From Rhodanobacter sp. UBA5168 (GTDB taxonomy: Bacteria > Pseudomonadota > Gammaproteobacteria > Xanthomonadales > Rhodanobacteraceae): a DNA stretch of 6,574 nt. This document shows positions 5,958 to 6,574 of the stretch, one piece after another. Each line of letters starts with the position of its first letter. The first letter of the stretch is position 1. A model generated the notes under the pieces. It ran no database searches, was not told the DNA's origin, and was given only the letters and a program-made list of their open reading frames with translations. Made by a program: the position numbers and the translations under genes. The DNA lies in contig DHXA01000007.1 of NCBI GenBank assembly GCA_002413455.1, positions 1 to 6,574 of the forward strand. The letters are read 5' to 3'.

Positions 5958-6574
5958 ATGATCCATCTCCGCAGCAACAAGGTTCGCAGCACCATGGGCA
6001 GCTCGAAGATGCTGGCGGCCGTGTTGCTGTGGATCGCATTGCCGCTGGCGGCAACCGCGACATCGCCGCTGCCGGCGGTCCGCCCCGAATCGCAGGGCAT
6101 GTCGTCGGCACGCCTGCAGCGATTGCACGACTACATGCGCCAGGCCACCAATGCCGACGGCTATCTCGGCGGCGTGTCGCTGGTGCTGCGCAACGGCAGG
6201 CTGGTGGACTGGCAGGCGTATGGGCATCGCGATCTTGGGCGCAGCGACCCGATGCGCAAGGACGCGATCTTCCGCATTTACTCGATGACCAAGACGGTGA
6301 CCTCGGTCGCGGTGATGATGCTGGTGGAGGAAGGGCGGATCACGCTGGAGGACCCCGTCTCGCGCTACCTGCCCGGTTTCGACCAGCCGCAGGTGCTGGC
6401 GGGCGGCACCGCCGATGCACCGAAACTGCGGCCGGCGGACAAGCCGGTCACCCTGCACGCGCTGCTCACGCACACCGCCGGTTATCCCGCCAGCCTCAAG
6501 GGCGACGAGCAGGCAGTCAGGCTGATGGAACGCATCGATCCGCACGGCGCCACCGATCTGCGCGGCTTTGCCGA
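5958..6574 (+). CDS. Exported serine hydrolase, beta-lactamase/PBP fold (3'-partial)
   Basis: The window holds about the first 205 codons; the gene continues past the right edge. The basic N-terminus (1-17) and hydrophobic core (18-32) followed by A32-T-A34 form a signal peptide, so the enzyme should act in the periplasm or beyond. The mature part shows the class C beta-lactamase-like hydrolase pattern: a GGVSLVLRNGRLV strand region (71-83), the catalytic SxxK motif S109-M-T-K112 with Ser as nucleophile and Lys as general base, a V-E-E-G-R-I-T-L-E-D-P stretch (123-133) and LLTHTAGYP (169-177). The YxN and HxG-type motifs of the family would lie beyond the edge. Members include esterases, D-amino-acid peptidases and beta-lactamases, and the motifs visible do not separate these. 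The ATG at 5958 is preferred for its GAGGA. The ATG at 5994 (residue 13) would give a shorter, more usual signal peptide. The gene starts 72 bases after the receptor stop and is probably co-transcribed with it, possibly processing the receptor's ligand. Confidence 0.9.
   Translation, partial: MIHLRSNKVRSTMGSSKMLAAVLLWIALPLAATATSPLPAVRPESQGMSSARLQRLHDYMRQATNADGYLGGVSLVLRNGRLVDWQAYGHRDLGRSDPMRKDAIFRIYSMTKTVTSVAVMMLVEEGRITLEDPVSRYLPGFDQPQVLAGGTADAPKLRPADKPVTLHALLTHTAGYPASLKGDEQAVRLMERIDPHGATDLRGFA

Noticed and set aside
5484..6545. Minus-strand open frame (353 codons) opposite the receptor end and hydrolase
   Set aside because: It has no recognisable motifs and overlaps two well-supported plus-strand genes and the inverted repeat between them.

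Overview
The window is strongly GC-rich, with mostly G or C at third codon positions. It carries four co-directional plus-strand genes of a typical Gram-negative proteobacterium. The outer-membrane TonB-dependent receptor proves a diderm envelope. The composition and gene repertoire suggest the Xanthomonadales, perhaps Rhodanobacteraceae, but this is an impression from the sequence and not a database result.

Layout from left to right. (1) Positions 2-2242 hold the 3' part of a large inner-membrane protein. About 250 residues of degenerate Kelch-like beta-propeller are followed by a complete sodium:solute symporter (SSS) domain of about 13 membrane segments. The true start lies off the left edge. 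(2) Positions 2243-2446 are intergenic, with a strong hairpin and a possible weak intrinsic terminator. (3) Positions 2447-3328 encode a LysR-type regulator starting at GTG. (4) Positions 3329-3641 are a 313-base non-coding region with an AT-rich palindrome and three further hairpins. It probably holds the promoter and leader of the next gene. (5) Positions 3642-5885 encode a complete TonB-dependent outer-membrane receptor. (6) Positions 5886-5957 are a short gap almost filled by a long, stable inverted repeat ending just before a good ribosome binding site. (7) From 5958 to the right edge runs the first half of an exported serine hydrolase of the beta-lactamase/penicillin-binding-protein fold.

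The four genes can be read as an uptake route. The receptor would bring a scarce ligand across the outer membrane, the hydrolase would act on it in the periplasm, the propeller-symporter fusion would bind or isomerise it and carry it across the inner membrane, and the LysR protein would regulate the set. That scheme is inference from gene content and order. The substrate is not identified. A sialic-acid-like sugar is one possibility, because Kelch mutarotases and SSS transporters both occur in sialic acid uptake. The receptor plug looks more like the siderophore-type group, which points elsewhere.

The most interesting points are the propeller-symporter fusion, an apparent change at one sodium-ligand position of the symporter, the long inverted repeat between receptor and hydrolase, and the structured leader before the receptor. 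No RNA gene, CRISPR array, insertion sequence or known riboswitch was recognised.
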